Of a stretch of DNA of 64,000 nucleotides, positions 61,772 to 64,000 are shown in pieces. A program made the translations under genes and the position numbers. The notes below the pieces were generated by a model. The model saw only the letters and a program-made list of their open reading frames with translations. It ran no database searches and had not been told where the DNA came from. Numbering within the stretch: position 1 is the first letter of the stretch; every line of letters starts with the position of its first letter. The stretch is from Helicoverpa zea. Its lineage: Eukaryota > Arthropoda > Insecta > Lepidoptera > Noctuidae. The DNA is taken from positions 5,642,001 to 5,706,000 of the forward strand of contig NC_061458.1 in NCBI RefSeq assembly GCF_022581195.2, read 5' to 3'.

Positions 61772-61993
61772 ATGGTGTTGTCCCAAGGTTTGGCGACAAG
61801 ATTTAGAAATCATTTTAGGTCCTTGAGTAGTTTACATAAAATGGAAGATTCGTTTTTGATGAAAAACATCAAGGCGTGTATTCCGCCTTTAGATTTAAGC
61901 AGTCACAAAGGCCAAGCAGGAAGGATAGGAGTTATAGGAGGATCACTAGAGTACACAGGCGCACCATACTTTGCGGGGATAAGTGCATTGAGG
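61772..61993 (+). CDS. NAXD: NAXD exon 1
   Basis: Residues 1-74, donor TTGAGG|GTCAGT, phase 0. Confidence 0.92.
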
Positions 61994-62821
61994 GTCAGTT
62001 TATGTAACTACAGAGATATCTTTTCTACGTCAGAGTGATTATGACAAACATAATAACTAAAGAGCACTTTATCATTGCAGGTTGGAGCAGACTTAAGTCA
62101 TATATTCTGTACAAAAGATTCAGCTGCTGTTATAAAGTCATACAGTCCAGAGCTAATAGTGCATCCCTTATTAGATTGGCCAAATTCTGTTCAAGAAATT
62201 TCAGTATGGTTTGAACGACTCCATGCTATAGTTATTGGACCAGGACTGGGTAGATTGAAAGAAACATTTAATGTAGTTGTTGAATTAATAGAGGTCATAA
62301 GAGAGAAGAGGATTCCACTGCTTATTGATGCTGATGGGTTATTTTTGATAAATGAAAAGATACATTTATTAAAAGATTTTATGTCTCCAGTTATATTGAC
62401 ACCAAACAAAATAGAGTTTGAAAGGCTTTGTGCCAAAACAAATGGGCCTTCAGGGTTAAGCCAGTTGGGCAAATATGTGACTGTATTTAAAAAGGGTGCT
62501 GAAGATGAAGTTTATAGTGTAGATCCTGCAGTCCAATGGAAATCGAATGTTGGAGGATCTGGCAGACGCTGTGGTGGGCAAGGAGACTTGCTCTCTGGTG
62601 CTATCGCTACCATGATGAACTGGACTTTAGCCAACAAAGACAAAATAGAAATAGAGACATGTGATAAGGTATTATTAGCTTCATCCCTGTCTTGCTATGG
62701 TGCAAGCCGTCTGATACGATTATGCAATGAGAAAGCTTTTGCAAAAAAAGGAAGAAGTATGGTAGCTTCCGATATGGTTGAACACATCCATGAGTCTTTT
62801 GAAGAATTGTTTGGTCAATAA
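61772..62821 (+). CDS. NAXD: ATP-dependent (S)-NAD(P)H-hydrate dehydratase, two exons
   Basis: Coding exons are join(61772-61993, 62081-62821), giving 320 residues. The enzyme repairs damaged NADHX/NADPHX back to NAD(P)H using ATP, in partnership with the NAXE epimerase. It is a ribokinase-fold (YjeF C-terminal/CARKD) protein. Visible family motifs are GRIGVIGGSLEYTGAPYFAG (51-70), VGADLSHIFC, YSPELIVHPLLD, VIGPGLGRLK (125-134), LLIDADGLFL, VILTPNKIEFERL and the GGQGDLLSG signature (239-247), in which Asp243 is the likely catalytic base. Residues 1-23 are basic and Ser-rich without acidic residues, like a mitochondrial targeting sequence. Met24 sits in a much better start context (AAAATGG) than Met1 (T at -3), so leaky scanning could give a cytosolic form. 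No canonical AATAAA was seen in the first 250 bp downstream. Confidence 0.95.
62081..62821 (+). CDS. NAXD: NAXD exon 2
   Basis: Residues 75-320, acceptor TCATTGCAG|GTT, stop TAA 62819-62821. Carries most of the catalytic domain. Confidence 0.95.
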   Translation, partial: VGADLSHIFCTKDSAAVIKSYSPELIVHPLLDWPNSVQEISVWFERLHAIVIGPGLGRLKETFNVVVELIEVIREKRIPLLIDADGLFLINEKIHLLKDFMSPVILTPNKIEFERLCAKTNGPSGLSQLGKYVTVFKKGAEDEVYSVDPAVQWKSNVGGSGRRCGGQGDLLSGAIATMMNWTLANKDKIEIETCDKVLLASSLSCYGASRLIRLCNEKAFAKKGRSMVASDMVEHIHESFEELFGQ

Positions 62822-63342
62822 CCAGTATAATTATTGTTGAAATCAAAGTTCAACTTTTAGATAAGCAAAAATATTGGACTGCTCTTTTATGAGGGATAAA
62901 CTAATGACAATGAAGATTTAATTTACACCAATTTAAATTTCATGTTGTATCATTACTTGTTTCCCGTTTTATACTGCATTTATTTACTGTATACACTTTT
63001 TGTGAGAAATATATTTTATTGGAACATATGGCTTGGTCCTCCTTTACCTTTTTGGTGGTTATGTGCCCAAAATAGAACCCTCTTAAATTATGAATTGCTG
63101 TAAGCTCACAACTGCATATGAAAAGGATGCATGTGGATACCTTGACTAGGGACAACGGTAAAACCCCATATCCATGGTAAACTTTTGTTTATAAACAAAG
63201 TTGCATTAACATGATGCTCACTTGTTGGCAATATGTTGCTGACAATTCTGTATGTTGCAAAGTAAATGTTAATAGGGAAAGTACTTGTTTCTATCTTACC
63301 ATGAAGTAAAAGTTTACCATTAATGTGGGGCTTCAAGGTATA
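62822..63342. other. DNA downstream of NAXD
   Basis: Contains the NAXD 3' UTR. Minus-strand ORFs at 62940-63155 and 63106-63336 show no domain, in particular no C2H2 zinc finger expected of an upstream ZNF830 exon. Confidence 0.5.
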
Positions 63343-63538
63343 CAGTAGAATCCGTTTATTTTGACTTCGCTTATATTGACCAACCGCTTATTGTGACATA
63401 ACTGCACTTGAAGTTTGGTTTTCACATAAAATTCTCTAAAAAATTCAGATATAATGACTTTGCTTACAGTGACATGTTGCCTTACAGTGACATGTTGCTA
63501 AATTTGTTAAAAATGCGTCACAATAACCGACTGATCTG
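63343..63538. mobile_element. MITE with pogo/Tigger-like ends
   Basis: A TA dinucleotide (63341-63342) precedes CAGTAGAATCCGTTTATTTTGAC. A degenerate inverse, GTCACAATAACCG...CTG, closes the element at about 63538. The interior repeats the 'cttatattgac / cttattgtgac' theme common near the ends of pogo/Tigger-type elements. About 196 bp with no coding capacity. Class assignment is from the CAG terminus and TA target, so it is tentative. Confidence 0.6.
63463..63498 (+). repeat. 18-bp unit duplicated in tandem
   Basis: CTTACAGTGACATGTTGC occurs twice with no mismatch, inside the MITE above. Confidence 0.93.
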
Positions 63539-63699
63539 CACCCTACCTTAAACATTAATCGGGGGAGTAATGCGATGTCCGACGACATGTTCTAATTCAG
63601 AGAAAAATGTACAAACATGTGTACTTTTTATTTATTTATTTAGCCTTTTGGACTGGGTGAGAGAACTGATCCTTAGATTGTGTCAACAATATGTTGTAG
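63539..63699. other. Spacer between MITE and LINE remnant
   Basis: AT-rich, with a short T/A repeat (TTTATTTATTTATTTAG) near 63628-63643. No gene seen. It may include the 3' UTR of the retrotransposon that follows. Confidence 0.4.
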
Positions 63700-64000
63700 T
63701 TATAAAATGTCTCTCAGCTCAGTATGCCTGTTGGCAAAGGCCTCCTCCAGTAGCTTCCATTGGTTCCGATCTTGAGCAACTCTCCTCCATTTCGAACCCG
63801 CAGTGAGTTTGAGCTCATCCTCCCAGCGCATCTGTTGTCATCCTCTATGTCTTTTGCCATCTCTAGGATACCACTGCGTTATAATTTGGCTCCACTTTTC
63901 TTGTCTGGATCTCAACAGATGTCCGGTCCATCTCCATTTTTGTAGGTCTATTCTTTCCAGGATGTCAGTTAATTTGGTTTTTGCTCTTAATTGGATATTG
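63700..64000 (-). pseudogene. Non-LTR retrotransposon reverse-transcriptase C-terminus, broken
   Basis: Reading leftward from the window edge, the minus strand encodes the familiar C-terminal region of insect LINE polyproteins. It reads LRAKTKLTDILERIDLQKW, RWTGHLLRS, QWYPRDGKRHRG, then WRRVAQDRNQWKLLEEAF, ending at TAA 63700-63702. An in-frame TGA at 63838-63840 interrupts it just after GKRHRG, where related elements have Arg, so this copy is dead. The rest of the element lies beyond the window. The two short plus-strand ORFs over it are shadows. Confidence 0.88.

Noticed and set aside
1..64000. CRISPR arrays, bacterial operons, tRNA or rRNA genes
   Set aside because: None found. The only tRNA-like boxes belong to SINEs, and gene structure is eukaryotic throughout.

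Overview
The window looks like nuclear DNA of a moth or butterfly (Lepidoptera). It is AT-rich, with multi-exon genes using GT-AG introns. It carries repeat tails I recognise from lepidopteran genomes: a tRNA-derived SINE with target-site duplications, a (CAGA)n-bearing dispersed repeat, LINE 3' ends of the 'agagatcgctttttagcgataag' and 'gaataaatgatttttgattt' kinds, and a 'tatgaagtcggttaaaat' repeat. The recognisable genes are clearly insect-like. Species cannot be fixed from the sequence alone.

Layout. (1) 1-11046: intergenic DNA downstream of hedgehog, with SINE, LINE and other repeat debris, a possible signal-peptide exon near 4.0-4.1 kb and an unexplained 110-codon ORF near 2 kb. (2) 11424-47942, minus strand: a complete four-exon hedgehog (hh) gene. 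Intron 1 is about 28 kb, intron 2 about 7.3 kb, and intron 3 only 107 bp, inside the Hint (autoprocessing) domain. The two long introns hold isolated GC/CpG-rich islands, a long foldback, a MITE and short hairpins. (3) 48117-54062: about 6 kb of intergenic DNA with little recognisable content. (4) 54239-63700: a compact housekeeping cluster. In order it holds an intronless coiled-coil gene of unknown function (minus), a DNAJC9 orthologue (plus), a PSMD5/S5b orthologue (minus), the C-terminal exons of a ZNF830/CCDC16-like gene (minus), and NAXD (plus). (5) 63343-64000: a MITE, then the C-terminal end of a decayed non-LTR retrotransposon running off the window.

How the genes work. hh encodes a secreted morphogen precursor that cleaves itself and attaches cholesterol to its signalling half. 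The other genes have unrelated cell-housekeeping roles: histone/Hsp70 co-chaperoning (DNAJC9), 19S proteasome base assembly (PSMD5), a nuclear spliceosome-associated protein (ZNF830-like) and NAD(P)HX repair (NAXD). DNAJC9 and PSMD5 converge with 348 bp between their stop codons. The hh, DNAJC9, PSMD5 and NAXD exon models were built by hand. All four join in frame with consensus-type splice sites, giving proteins of 382, 269, 503 and 320 residues.

I found no prokaryotic-type system. The best candidates for something undescribed are the 272-residue coiled-coil protein, the ZNF830-like gene with no visible 5' end (NAXD may be nested in one of its introns), two strong hairpin loci in hh intron 1 (30339-30519 and 43739-43807), and the possible signal-peptide exon at 4014-4109.
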